Assembly (NCBI GenBank): GCA_938008005.1
Contig: CALLLZ010000405.1
Span: forward strand, 1-7,776
Source of the DNA: an uncultured Marinicella sp.
GTDB taxonomy: Bacteria > Pseudomonadota > Gammaproteobacteria > Xanthomonadales > Marinicellaceae
Direction: 5' to 3'
DNA length: 7,776 nucleotides
Shown: positions 1-6,044 of the stretch, one piece after another
Layout of the letters: the number at the start of each line of letters is the position of its first letter
Numbering within the stretch: the stretch's first letter is position 1
Program-made: the position numbers and the translations under genes
The notes under the pieces: model-generated
The model's database searches: none
What the model was told of the DNA's origin: nothing
What the model saw: the letters and a program-made list of their open reading frames with translations, nothing else

Positions 1-602
1 ACCTCATTGGTGGTGATGTCCATAATTTGGCCACCGGATATTTTATTTTTACGCCACCCTCCCGGTTCATCATATGCACCCAACATACTCACATAACGCG
101 GTACGCCATCACGAAAGCCCAAACCATTTAAGTGGCATCTGTCAGTTAAATCATAGGCAGTGATAAATGGCGGACGCCATTCTGGCTTAAAACTGTGGTC
201 ATTATCCAGAGTACAAAGACAAGACATCTTGGTATTAATAAACCACAGCTTATCAAATTTATCATAACCCATTTCATGAATATCAATCTGCCCTGTGACA
301 TGAGTCTTTCTAGGTAAGTAACAAGCATCGACTTGATCGCCCTGCCCCACTTTCGGGCCCACTGCCGCTAAATTTCGATAGGTGGTAATAGAGGACGCAC
401 CTCCAATGGCAATTTCATTATTTCGTTTAGCAATACCCATCGGCCTTTCAAAAGCCATAAAATGGGTATTAATGCCCCGCCCTTGTGGCCTTAACATCAC
501 CACTTGACCTGCTTGGTAAGTGGTTACCAAAATATTGCACTTACCCAAAGTAAGCAGCTCACGAAAAGAATCAGTTGATTGACTAGAGAAAGTTTCGGCC
601 AT
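1..602 (-). CDS. TIGR03032 family protein, N-terminal part (runs off left edge)
   Basis: The reading frame is open from the ATG at 602 to the window edge, giving 200 codons. The translation begins MAETFSSQSTDSFRELLTLG and carries the blocks I associate with the TIGR03032 / DUF4915 family: LVTTYQAGQVVML (25-37), NTHFMAFERPMGIA (45-58), DACYLPRKTHVTGQIDIHEM (92-111), LWFINTKMSCLCTLD (119-133), WRPPFI (142-147), DRCHLNG (154-160) and GGWRKNK (181-187). The biochemical function of this family is not known to me; members often sit near sulfotransferase or TPR genes. The C-terminal part is outside the window. An in-frame TAA lies nine codons upstream of the ATG with no other usual start codon between, so the start is well placed, although the Shine-Dalgarno is poor. 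The gene lies 96 bp after the hydroxylase gene on the same strand and may be co-transcribed with it. The family call rests on remembered motifs, not on a search. Confidence 0.8.
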   Translation of the reverse strand, partial: MAETFSSQSTDSFRELLTLGKCNILVTTYQAGQVVMLRPQGRGINTHFMAFERPMGIAKRNNEIAIGGASSITTYRNLAAVGPKVGQGDQVDACYLPRKTHVTGQIDIHEMGYDKFDKLWFINTKMSCLCTLDNDHSFKPEWRPPFITAYDLTDRCHLNGLGFRDGVPRYVSMLGAYDEPGGWRKNKISGGQIMDITTNE

Positions 603-698
603 TAGACTGTAATTGACTTTGTTAAATTAAAAAGTATTATGCCACCATCTTTGTTTTAAAGTAAGTGTCCCAATTAATCGCAACTAAATTGAGCCCCA

Positions 699-1844
699 TT
701 ACTTTTTTGATCTGAATGGATGCAGTAACTGAGCCATAAAAGACCTGGGTAATCGGGGTACAGTTCCATAATGTGATGGCCACAGTTTTTTGGGCATATG
801 ATATGTTCTGAAAATCACATCGAACAAAATTAAGTGCACCGAGTAGTTGGTATCTATCGCAGGCTTTTGGGATGAGTGGTGCCAATGGTGGAACTGCGGT
901 GTTACGAATATATATTTCAAGAAACCAGTCGGCAAACTGACATTGGCGTGCACATAAACAGCCTGAAAGGCCGCAAATGCAACATAAATATCCAACGCAG
1001 CTTTATCAGCCCCTATCAGATACAAAGGAATAATTGCCATAATCCGATCTGAAAATGTCTGAACCACATGGTTTCTTGAACTTGCCAACCAGTCCATATA
1101 TTCAACCGAATGATGTACCGCATGAAAAGGCCATAAACCCGGCACTTCATGATAAGCCCGATGTGACCAATACAAGACGAAATCTGCAGTCACCATAAGA
1201 ATAATAACCTGAGCCCAAATTGGCAGTGATAATATAAATGATTGCAAATCACTGCTAACGGCCCATGAAAATACCGAGTTAAAAAAGTAATTGGCCGTAA
1301 GTAATAGTACGGTAATGAGTAAATGATTAAAGACAAAATACCACAAGTCCAGACGCCATTCCGGCCGGGTAATGATTTGTTCTTTGTATTTAGGAAAAAC
1401 CTTTTCAATGAATATAAACAATATGGCCGAGGCAATAAATGCCAAGATCAACCAGTCCAAGCCTAGCGATAATTGACTGGGCTCAACAGGCCCGGTTGGA
1501 ATGTGATAACCACCCAAAGCAAAACCCAGAACAGTAAATAAAATACCGATAGCCCCCATCCTTTTGCGTTTATTGAGTATAAAAGTCAATAAACCAAAAC
1601 CTAAAGAAGCCCACATTGTCATCATCAATACTGTTTGCAACCATTCAGCATCATAAACAGCCCGTAAATCTGTGGTGGTCAAATAACTAGGAAACTGATA
1701 ACAAAGAACAGCCAAGAAGCTTAAAACCCCTAAAAACATAGAAATATAACCACTGATCCGACCTTCACCGATACGAAATGCCTTATCAGATAAATCAGGT
1801 GTGACCCGTTTTTTGTATTTATAACCTTTACTGTTGAATCTCAT
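699..1844 (-). CDS. Sterol desaturase / fatty acid hydroxylase family membrane protein
   Basis: This 381-residue integral membrane protein belongs to the fatty acid hydroxylase superfamily (PF04116), which hydroxylates or desaturates lipid substrates with a histidine-bound di-iron centre and O2. The histidine boxes are visible in order: H228-RAY-H232, H241-AV-H244-H245, and H319-H320-W-H322-H323; H259 and H299 may also contribute. Hydrophobic stretches near residues 33-50, 71-90, 97-111, 129-147, 170-187, 205-226 and 267-298 fit a multi-pass protein, with the histidine boxes on the cytosolic side as usual in the family. The basic N-terminus (RFNSKGYKYKKR) should be cytosolic. The N-terminal ~150 residues precede the catalytic domain and form an extra membrane region. 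The ATG has only a weak GAG-type Shine-Dalgarno, and an in-frame TGA lies five codons upstream. The exact substrate (sterol, hopanoid, ether lipid, carotenoid or fatty acid) cannot be read from the sequence. Confidence 0.88.
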   Translation of the reverse strand: MRFNSKGYKYKKRVTPDLSDKAFRIGEGRISGYISMFLGVLSFLAVLCYQFPSYLTTTDLRAVYDAEWLQTVLMMTMWASLGFGLLTFILNKRKRMGAIGILFTVLGFALGGYHIPTGPVEPSQLSLGLDWLILAFIASAILFIFIEKVFPKYKEQIITRPEWRLDLWYFVFNHLLITVLLLTANYFFNSVFSWAVSSDLQSFILSLPIWAQVIILMVTADFVLYWSHRAYHEVPGLWPFHAVHHSVEYMDWLASSRNHVVQTFSDRIMAIIPLYLIGADKAALDIYVAFAAFQAVYVHANVSLPTGFLKYIFVTPQFHHWHHSSQKPAIDTNYSVHLILFDVIFRTYHMPKKLWPSHYGTVPRLPRSFMAQLLHPFRSKK

Positions 1845-1874
1845 GAACTCAATGCATCATTAACAATTGGCTTA

Positions 1875-1903
1875 ATTGTAATCAAAAATCAGATGATTAC
1901 CAA
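1875..1903 (-). promoter_or_regulatory. Predicted sigma70-type promoter of the hydroxylase gene
   Basis: On the minus strand TTGGTA (1898-1903) and TACAAT (1875-1880) are separated by exactly 17 bp, close to the consensus boxes. Transcription would start near 1868, giving a leader of about 24 nt before the ATG at 1844. An inverted repeat, ACAATT-N5-AATTGT (1863-1879), overlaps the -10 box and start region and could bind a regulator. This is pattern matching only. Confidence 0.5.
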
Positions 1904-2014
1904 TTCTATTAATCAACACTGCTCTCTTAGGACTAAGGTGTTATTATTCAATACTTTTAACATTTCAAAGCGTAACTTTCTTAATCATATGTCGTTACCA
2001 GAAATTTAACCAAT

Positions 2015-2028
2015 TATAAAATCCAATG
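2015..2028 (+). promoter_or_regulatory. Possible -10 box giving a leaderless start for the DUF1028 gene
   Basis: TATAAA at 2015-2020 is followed only five bases later by the ATG at 2026, and no Shine-Dalgarno is visible upstream. If this is the -10 element, transcription would begin at or next to the A of the ATG. The -35 region is unconvincing (TCGTTA at 1992-1997, 17-bp spacer). A promoter further upstream in the AT-rich 1845-2025 region is equally possible. Confidence 0.25.
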
Positions 2029-3261
2029 AAAATCCGCAAACTTATTTTTCTGATTGTATTCGGCTGTATTTCATCAAAGAATCACGCCCAGAACTTACCC
2101 AGCCTTTTACTGGATAAAAACATCAACTCAACTTTTTCCATTCTGGCCTATGATGAGGATGCCCAAGAATGGGGAATCGCCGTCGCCACAGACAATATTT
2201 ATGTAGGCAATTCAACCATCTATATTCAATCGGGTATTGGTGCTTTTTCTGTCATCGCTGAAACCGAGCCTAAATATGGTATTAAAGGACTTCAAAGCCT
2301 CGAAGCAGGCCAACCTATAGAACAAGCAATCAATGCAGTCAGAAATAAAGACAACAACTCAAACTACCGACAAGTCTCTGGCATAGATGCTCAAGGCAAC
2401 GTATTTGCATTCACTGGTCAATCACTGAAATACTGGCAAGGACATGCCGCTGAAATTTTAGGTAATAATTACGTTGTTATAGGTAATCAATTGGCTCCTG
2501 ATGTACTCACCTCCATGTCAGATACTTTTAAAAAATCCACTGGCACTCTTGCTGAAAGATTGCTTGAAAGTTTATTGGCTGGTCAAAATGCTGGAGGACA
2601 AATTTCTGGGAAACAATCTGCAGCCATAGTCGTTAAGGGAGTAAATAACGAATGGTATAACCAAATTGACCTGCGTGTTGATAACTCAAAACAGCCATTT
2701 AAAGAACTGCAAACTCTTATGAACCATCATTACGGCAGAATAAGACTGAATCAGGCTATGTATGCCCATCGAAATGGGCTTGCTGAGAAAGCCAAAATTA
2801 AACTTGCACAAGCTGAGTCCATGTTAGATGGATGGACTGGAATGTATGCAAGGATAGCTGTTGCCAATACCCTGATTAAAAATGAAGACACTGCCACTCA
2901 TTGGATAAAGAAAGGCCTGAAAGAAAATAAAAATTGGACGGTTAATTTACCTGCTTTTTATTTCCTCAGAAACCATCCTGAAATGCAATCAGTGATTAAA
3001 CCAGAAAAATTCACAGCAACAGATTGGGAAAGCGCCATCCAATTACTCAGCCAACTTGGTAAAGAAGCTGAAATCATTGAATTATCTAACACCCTCAGCA
3101 ATCAAAATATTGAATCTTCATACCTAAGTTATTTAATTGGCAGGAGTTATTATTATGAAAAGAATTTGAAGCCTGCTATTGAGCATTTAGAGAAAGCATT
3201 ATTGATTGACAATGAAAATATAGAAGCAGAAAAACTTTTAAAGACAATAAATACTGATTAA
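2026..3261 (+). CDS. Secreted DUF1028 family protein with C-terminal TPR-like repeats
   Basis: This protein has 411 residues. Residues 1-22 look like a Sec signal peptide: MKIRK, a hydrophobic core LIFLIVFGCI, then cleavage after NHAQ, so export to the periplasm or beyond is likely. Residues ~35-235 match the DUF1028 pattern (PF06267): TFSILAYD (36-43), EWGIAVATD (48-56), GIGAFSV (70-76), YGIKGL (84-89), DAQGNVFAFTG (121-131), NQLAP (154-158), GQISGKQSAAIVV (191-203) and DLRVDN (215-220). DUF1028 is generally grouped with Ntn-hydrolase-like folds; the Thr at 36 would be the analogue of the nucleophile, but no activity is established to my knowledge. Residues ~236-411 are helical, and 366-408 fit a tetratricopeptide repeat (YLIGRSYYYEKNLKPAIEHL). 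The gene is divergent from the hydroxylase and convergent with the tyrosine-catabolism operon, so it is probably monocistronic. No canonical terminator follows. The start is supported by the signal peptide; no Shine-Dalgarno is visible. Confidence 0.85.
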   Translation: MKIRKLIFLIVFGCISSKNHAQNLPSLLLDKNINSTFSILAYDEDAQEWGIAVATDNIYVGNSTIYIQSGIGAFSVIAETEPKYGIKGLQSLEAGQPIEQAINAVRNKDNNSNYRQVSGIDAQGNVFAFTGQSLKYWQGHAAEILGNNYVVIGNQLAPDVLTSMSDTFKKSTGTLAERLLESLLAGQNAGGQISGKQSAAIVVKGVNNEWYNQIDLRVDNSKQPFKELQTLMNHHYGRIRLNQAMYAHRNGLAEKAKIKLAQAESMLDGWTGMYARIAVANTLIKNEDTATHWIKKGLKENKNWTVNLPAFYFLRNHPEMQSVIKPEKFTATDWESAIQLLSQLGKEAEIIELSNTLSNQNIESSYLSYLIGRSYYYEKNLKPAIEHLEKALLIDNENIEAEKLLKTINTD

Positions 3262-3387
3262 CAATTTCTATCAATTCTATTTGACTTGAACACATTTAAA
3301 ATGGATCCCCGTGTCTGATACAGTTGGGTGAGTAATGGAATTACCACAATGCAATACAATATAAATGTTAAGTCCCAGAATTTTAAT

Positions 3388-3461
3388 CCGCACGAGGATG
3401 ACAGTAGTGGTTTGACGGTTGGCCTTGAGGGCCAACTTACAGTCTCGTCATCTTCGGGCGG
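3388..3461. repeat. Internal long inverted repeat of the REP-like element
   Basis: CCGCACGAGGATGAC (3388-3402) and GTCATCTTCGGGCGG (3447-3461) are inverted copies with 13 of 15 positions matching. The left arm is also related, in inverted orientation, to the left terminal repeat (CCCCGTG against CACGAGG). The right arm is related to the right terminus. The whole could therefore fold either as one nested stem or as two side-by-side hairpins. Confidence 0.6.
3418..3436. repeat. Central perfect hairpin
   Basis: GTTGGCC-TTGAG-GGCCAAC forms a perfect 7-bp GC-rich stem with a 5-nt loop at the centre of the repeat element. Neither side has a U-tract, so it is not a standard intrinsic terminator. 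It could still slow polymerase or protect 3' ends between the converging genes. Confidence 0.6.
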
Positions 3462-3505
3462 ACATAATGTACTGAATATATAAACTAATCGATAGTCTTT
3501 TAATT

Positions 3506-3736
3506 TTAGTCCTGGTTTATTAAATAGTAATAGACCCGGAGATCCATTTTAAATAAAGCCATTAACCTAAACCACTTTTCAACCCGTGGTGCATTTGGAG
3601 TCACTTTAAATGAAACAGCCGAAAATAACTGCCATTCTTTGGCCTGGCCTTTCCGGCTCCTCTTGAACGACGAGAGAAAACAATCATATTCATAACAGAA
3701 TGCTATGAATGCACCAAAAGTTCTTTTCATATCCAT
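3506..3736 (-). CDS. Doubtful 76-residue hypothetical ORF after the hydrolase gene
   Basis: The frame starts 15 nt after the stop codon of the fumarylacetoacetase-like gene and reads MDMKRTFGAFIAFCYEYD through to YYYLINQD. I recognise no family. The composition is basic and aromatic-rich, with no clear domain or signal peptide, and there is no Shine-Dalgarno before either possible start (ATG at 3736 or 3730). The last 16 codons lie inside the right end of the REP-like element (3532-3554 and inwards), so that tail (FKMDLRVYYY) is repeat-derived. TGGTGCATT (3587-3595) and AATGCACCA (3708-3716) form a further inverted repeat within the ORF. The frame may therefore be a chance ORF in repeat-related DNA, or a small gene whose end was replaced by an inserted repeat. 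Confidence 0.2.
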   Translation of the reverse strand: MDMKRTFGAFIAFCYEYDCFLSSFKRSRKGQAKEWQLFSAVSFKVTPNAPRVEKWFRLMALFKMDLRVYYYLINQD

Positions 3737-3751
3737 ATAAATTAAACTGGC

Positions 3752-4732
3752 TCAATACTTAACCACTTTCTGATGAATGGTGCCAAAAATATTGTGGCCA
3801 TTTTTATCAGTGATTTCAATTTTCACATCATCACCAAAACTCATAAACGGTGTGCTGGGTTTTCCGTGTTCAATAACTTCTAAAACACGTTTCTCGGCCA
3901 AGCATGTTGAGCCTTTGGCCATATCATGGTTTGCAATTGTGCCAGAACCAATCAGGGTACCTGCGCATAACGGTCTGGTTTTCGCTGCATGGGCGATCAA
4001 TTCTGCAAAATCAAACTGCATATCCACACCGCATTCAGGCTCACCAAACCATTCACCATTCAACCAAGTTCGCATTGGAAGATGAATTTTATTGTTACTC
4101 CAAGCATCACCCAACTCATCTGGTGTCACAAAGAATGGCGATAAAGCTGTGCGTGGTTTTGACTGTAAAAACCCAAAACCTTTAGCCAATTCGGCTGGGA
4201 TTAAATTACGCAATGAGACGTCATTCAAGATACAAATTAATTGAATATATTGCCCAGCATCCTCGGCAGATACATGCATGGGTACATCTGAAGTAATAAC
4301 AGCCGCTTCTGCTTCAAAATCGATACCGTATTCTTCACTGACTACTTCGATATCTTGATTATGTGCGAGAAAACCATCACTGGTCCCTTGGTACATCAAC
4401 GGGTCCTCTAAAAAACTTGGTGGCATATCAACACCTCTGGCACGCCTTACCCTTTCTACATGGGCCAAATAAGCACTGCCATCTAAAAATTGCAAGCCTC
4501 TGGGTAACGGCGCCATTACCTCATCCATATTCAAGTCGAAAGCATCATTCAATCCATCGTCATTTAAATGTTGGTTTACCGTGTTAAGTTGCGGTGCAAC
4601 CTGATCCCAATTATCTAATGCTTGTTGCATGGTATCAGCAATTTGTGGCACTTTCACTGCACGGGAGCCGGCTTTGTTTACAACGACCAATTGGCCGTCA
4701 CGCGTTTGGTTATTTATACTGGTTAGTTTCAT
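3752..4732 (-). CDS. Fumarylacetoacetase-like hydrolase (short form)
   Basis: The 326-residue product belongs to the fumarylacetoacetate hydrolase family and by context should split fumarylacetoacetate into fumarate and acetoacetate, the last step of homogentisate breakdown. Visible family features are RDGQLVVVN near the N-terminus (11-19), D84 and H91 in the DGSAYLAHVERVRRARG block, E140 and E142 in DFEAEAAVI, D171 in ILNDVSLRN, K192 in QSKPRTALSPF and the GSGTI loop (262-266). The acidic residues correspond to the divalent-metal site and H91 is a plausible catalytic histidine. The protein is shorter than the ~420-residue animal-type fumarylacetoacetase, as in many bacterial homogentisate clusters. 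It is the last confident gene of the operon, 154 bp after hmgA, and that gap holds two REP-like palindromes. The Shine-Dalgarno is weak (AAGAGAA, about 10 nt from the ATG). Action on another 2,4-diketo acid cannot be excluded. Confidence 0.88.
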   Translation of the reverse strand: MKLTSINNQTRDGQLVVVNKAGSRAVKVPQIADTMQQALDNWDQVAPQLNTVNQHLNDDGLNDAFDLNMDEVMAPLPRGLQFLDGSAYLAHVERVRRARGVDMPPSFLEDPLMYQGTSDGFLAHNQDIEVVSEEYGIDFEAEAAVITSDVPMHVSAEDAGQYIQLICILNDVSLRNLIPAELAKGFGFLQSKPRTALSPFFVTPDELGDAWSNNKIHLPMRTWLNGEWFGEPECGVDMQFDFAELIAHAAKTRPLCAGTLIGSGTIANHDMAKGSTCLAEKRVLEVIEHGKPSTPFMSFGDDVKIEITDKNGHNIFGTIHQKVVKY

Positions 4733-4752
4733 AGTTTATTATTCTCTTTCTT

Positions 4753-4804
4753 CACTTCGACTTTGCTCATTGAACGAATCCCACTGGTTGAGCGGAGCCA
4801 AAGC
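4753..4804. repeat. REP-like palindrome, copy 1 (degenerate)
   Basis: This 52-bp unit begins CACTTCGACTTTGCTCA and ends TGAGCGGAGCCAAAGC. The arms are inverted with 4 mismatches in 15. It matches copy 2 at 44 of 52 positions, including the identical loop core AACGAATCCC. It lies in the gap between hmgA and the hydrolase gene. Confidence 0.75.
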
Positions 4805-4830
4805 CTTTATCATTTAATTCTTCTGTCATT

Positions 4831-4882
4831 CACTTCGACTTCGCTCAGTTAACGAATCCCGCTGGCTGAGCAGAGTCGAAGC
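4831..4882. repeat. REP-like palindrome, copy 2 (better preserved)
   Basis: This 52-bp unit begins CACTTCGACTTCGCTCAG and ends CTGAGCAGAGTCGAAGC. The 16-bp arms pair with two mismatches around a 17-nt loop. The CTTCGACTTCGCTCAG arm is of a type I have seen as dispersed repeats in many bacterial genomes. It ends 4 bp before the hmgA stop codon (4887-4889) on the transcript's 3' side, so the hmgA mRNA would carry a stable stem right after its stop. Confidence 0.8.
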
Positions 4883-4886
4883 ACAC

Positions 4887-6017
4887 CTATTCAGCTTCTC
4901 GCCATGAGTTCACATACTCTGGCCATTCTACTTGTTCGGCCGCATCACACACTTCCAAAGGATCACGGGTATCAATCATCACAGCGACTTCCTCAGTCAT
5001 GGTGTTTTTCTGAGTAAACGCATGCTTCATGGCTTTTGGATGAGGGCCATGTGTAAAACCTGTCGGGTGTAAAGTAATCATGCCAGGGTGTATATTATCT
5101 CTGGAAAAGAAATTACCTGAATGATAAAACAACACCTCATCATAATCATCATTATTATGATAAAAAGGTACTTTCAGTGACTCTGGGTTTGTTTCAAATA
5201 AACGTGGCACAAAAGTACAAACCACAAATCGATTACCCAAGAATGTCGTGTGCGCTGATGGTGGCACATGAAAACGATGACTCATTACTGGCGAAATATC
5301 ACGCCAATTCAATACCACAGGCATCAAATCACCTTGCCAACCTATGGCATCCAAAGGGTTAAACGGGTAATTAATGGTTGATATTTTCTGTAGCCTTTTG
5401 ACTTGTACAGTCCAATCATCATAACTGTATTGAGCTTTGAAGTTATCATCAATCTCAGGTGTTCTGTACACGGCAGAATCAACAATTGCATTTGGCCCTA
5501 ATAAACCTTTATCTGGCAATTGATAATGACCATTGCTTGATTCAATCATCAAAATCTCACATGGATTAGACGTTTCCAAACGCCACATCGTACCTTTAGG
5601 CAACATCAAATAGTCACCTTCTTTAACCACCAAATGGCCAAAATCACAATATAGATCAGCGGTTCCCTGATGAAAGAATAACAAATCATCTCCATCGGCA
5701 TTCCTGGCCAGTTGCTTCATGTTGCCATTGAGCGTCCACATACGAACCTTAACACGGTTATTTTTCAATAAAACATGTGCATCCCAGGGTGTCTCTTGAC
5801 TTGAGCCAAACAAATTGGTGTCAAAGGCTCTGGGGCGATTATCTCCTTGAAAATCAGTCCAACCAGTGTGTTTATTTTTATGATAAAAATGCGTTACAGG
5901 GCCAAAGAATCCTTCTTTACCCATCTCACGCTCATAGCTGTCTTTAGGAAAACCTATATGAGCTTGTTTGGCCACTTTGCCTTGTTTCTTATAGAAGTTA
6001 AACCACTTACCATTCAT
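4887..6017 (-). CDS. hmgA: Homogentisate 1,2-dioxygenase
   Basis: This 376-residue cupin-fold, Fe(II)-dependent enzyme opens the ring of homogentisate with O2 to give maleylacetoacetate. It is the short bacterial form, compared with ~430-445 residues in Pseudomonas and animals. Supporting blocks are FFGPVTHFYHKN (37-48), RPRAFD (61-66), DGDDLLFFHQGTADLYCDFG (108-127), GDYLMLPKGTMWRLE (134-148), SHRFHVPPSAHTTF (246-259), PFYHNNDDYDEVLFYHSGNF (284-303) and HPTGFTHGPHP (317-327). By comparison with the known iron site (His-Glu-His), H287, E294 and H323 are the likely iron ligands. A strong Shine-Dalgarno, TAAGGAGA (6024-6031), sits 7 nt before the ATG and fixes the start. The gene follows hpd after 27 bp, indicating one operon. 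Confidence 0.93.
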   Translation of the reverse strand: MNGKWFNFYKKQGKVAKQAHIGFPKDSYEREMGKEGFFGPVTHFYHKNKHTGWTDFQGDNRPRAFDTNLFGSSQETPWDAHVLLKNNRVKVRMWTLNGNMKQLARNADGDDLLFFHQGTADLYCDFGHLVVKEGDYLMLPKGTMWRLETSNPCEILMIESSNGHYQLPDKGLLGPNAIVDSAVYRTPEIDDNFKAQYSYDDWTVQVKRLQKISTINYPFNPLDAIGWQGDLMPVVLNWRDISPVMSHRFHVPPSAHTTFLGNRFVVCTFVPRLFETNPESLKVPFYHNNDDYDEVLFYHSGNFFSRDNIHPGMITLHPTGFTHGPHPKAMKHAFTQKNTMTEEVAVMIDTRDPLEVCDAAEQVEWPEYVNSWREAE

Positions 6018-6044
6018 TGAGACTCTCCTTATATATGACGATCT

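Larger units (their letters stand above)
3294..3554. repeat. 261-bp REP/MITE-like element with 23-bp terminal inverted repeats
   Basis: The left end (3294-3316) begins ATTTAAAATGGATC. The reverse complement of the right end (3532-3554) begins with the same 14 bases, and the two ends match at 21 of 23 positions. Between them are a second pair of arms (3388-3402 and 3447-3461) related to the termini, and a central hairpin (3418-3436). The ATGGATCCCCG core resembles the widespread proteobacterial REP palindromes whose spurious translation reads MDPRV. No coding region, transposase or clear target duplication is visible inside it. It lies between convergent transcription units, a typical site for such repeats. 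It accounts for most of the gene-free stretch 3262-3505. Confidence 0.6.

Noticed and set aside
146..328. Minus-strand 60-codon frame in the left-edge gene
   Set aside because: It is out of frame with the longer TIGR03032 frame, which carries the conserved motifs and continues to the window edge.
637..1435. Minus-strand frames 637-885 and 1190-1435 within the hydroxylase gene
   Set aside because: They are alternative-frame shadows of the hydroxylase; only the short tail at 637-699 is noted separately because of its TAATG overlap.
3418..3436. Intrinsic terminator at the GTTGGCC hairpin
   Set aside because: The stem is good but neither strand has a U-rich tract after it, so it is treated as part of the repeat element.
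3688..3710. Terminator hairpin after the hydrolase gene (ATTCATA / TATGAAT)
   Set aside because: It is an AT-only 7-bp stem with a 9-nt loop and no adjacent U-tract, too weak to call.
3777..4817. Several plus-strand open frames of 62-102 codons antisense to the hydrolase gene and its upstream gap (3777-4085, 3904-4185, 4363-4587, 4629-4817)
   Set aside because: They lie opposite a strongly supported gene or cross the REP repeats, have no recognisable domains, and look like antisense shadows.
4753..4882. CRISPR array from the two 52-bp units
   Set aside because: There are only two units, the units are palindromic over their full length, the intervening 26 bp is not spacer-like evidence on its own, and no cas genes are present.
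5177..5362. Plus-strand 61-codon frame inside hmgA
   Set aside because: It is antisense to a well-supported dioxygenase with intact motifs and has no family resemblance.
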